From NCBI GenBank assembly GCA_003151655.1, contig PLYB01000274.1, positions 529-13,139 on the forward strand: a stretch of 12,611 bases of DNA, written 5' to 3'. The position numbers were made by a program, and so were the translations under genes. Origin of the DNA: Gallionellaceae bacterium. Lineage in GTDB: Bacteria > Pseudomonadota > Gammaproteobacteria > Burkholderiales > Gallionellaceae. How positions within the stretch are numbered: the stretch's first letter is position 1; every line of letters starts with the position of its first letter. The notes under the pieces were generated by a model. That model saw only the letters and a program-made list of their open reading frames with translations. It was not told the DNA's origin and did not search any database. Positions 12,423 to 12,611 of this stretch are shown here, piece after piece.

Positions 12423-12431
12423 ATTCTACCA
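12423..12431 (-). promoter_or_regulatory. Extended -10 promoter for the minus-strand operon
   Basis: On the minus strand the bases read TGGTAGAAT followed by CCGC: the TG dinucleotide of an extended -10 plus a TAGAAT box (12423-12428). A poor -35 candidate (TTATCC) lies 16 bases upstream. This places the start of transcription near 12415 and a leader of about 100 bases before the ATG at 12313. Similar TGGTAGAATCCGC stretches occur at promoters in Betaproteobacteria (from memory). Confidence 0.5.
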
Positions 12432-12566
12432 TAACGACAGAGCAGGATAAGAAAGCACAGCGCCCGCATGGTCACGGCCTGCATAAAATCCATTCCTCTC
12501 GAATTTATCGAAAAGCTTAGGTTGAATTGTCTGGATATATTAGGATGACGATTCAGTGCAAAATCC

Positions 12567-12584
12567 CGGCTAAATCGTTAGCCG
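12567..12584. other. Short perfect hairpin near the right edge
   Basis: CGGCTAA (12567-12573) and TTAGCCG (12578-12584) pair around ATCG. On the minus strand it is followed by GGATTTTGC, a weak T-run, so it could end a minus-strand gene that lies beyond the window. The remainder of 12432-12611 shows no gene or other clear structure. Confidence 0.3.
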
Positions 12585-12611
12585 AATAACGTGAAACTCG
12601 CGTAGCGATTC

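Noticed and set aside
12395..12493. 32-residue open frame on the minus strand upstream of the GT-C-like gene
   Set aside because: The likely -10 promoter lies inside it and the translation has no recognisable pattern.
12329..12520. 63-residue open frame on the plus strand
   Set aside because: It runs against the probable leader and promoter of the minus-strand operon and has no domain or ribosome site.

Overview
The window looks like a bacterial chromosome segment from a Gram-negative aerobic or microaerophilic respirer. Lipobox and signal peptides, a c-type cytochrome, a CcoG/FixG homologue and betaproteobacterial-style promoter sequence all point that way. Base composition is moderate (roughly half G+C by eye). 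A chemolithotrophic betaproteobacterium of the Gallionella/Nitrotoga type would fit, but this taxonomic guess is inference and weak. No phage, IS, CRISPR, tRNA or rRNA gene was found.

Layout, plus strand. (1) 1-1035: the end of a cbb3-type oxidase subunit II (CcoO-like), a 205-residue two-helix membrane protein without any haem motif in the place where CcoP would be expected, and a 34-residue one-helix peptide. A stem-loop lies between the last two, and a structured 3' region ends in a terminator at about 1177-1201. (2) 1330-4516: a compact operon with translational overlaps. It encodes a 2-helix protein, a CcoS-like protein, an anchored monohaem cytochrome c, a 149-residue membrane protein, an anchored SUMF1/FGE-fold protein lacking the usual catalytic cysteine pair, and two small exported membrane proteins. 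(3) 4774-7410: a membrane-fused spermidine-synthase-like protein of 878 residues. (4) 7508-9691: a divergent CcoG, a second haem-less two-helix protein sharing the FPxWGxRP motif with the one at 239-856, and a FixH/YtkA-like lipoprotein.

Layout, minus strand. A half-length, four-helix CcoN/NorB-like protein (9688-10206) converges on and overlaps the lipoprotein gene by 4 bp. A single 34-residue peptide gene (10332-10436) has its own terminator. A two-gene operon encodes a GT-C-like polytopic membrane protein (10847-12313) and a 66-residue two-helix protein (10650-10850). An extended -10 promoter and a leader inverted repeat precede this operon.

Working hypothesis (inference): the locus encodes an unusual cbb3-like haem-copper oxidase and its dedicated assembly factors. 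The diheme CcoP is replaced, or functionally split, into a haem-less membrane scaffold and a separate monohaem cytochrome. A pseudo-FGE protein, a diverged CcoG, several very small membrane peptides and a copper/FixH-like lipoprotein are associated. The catalytic subunit should lie just upstream of position 1 and is not visible. No CcoI-type copper ATPase is in the window.
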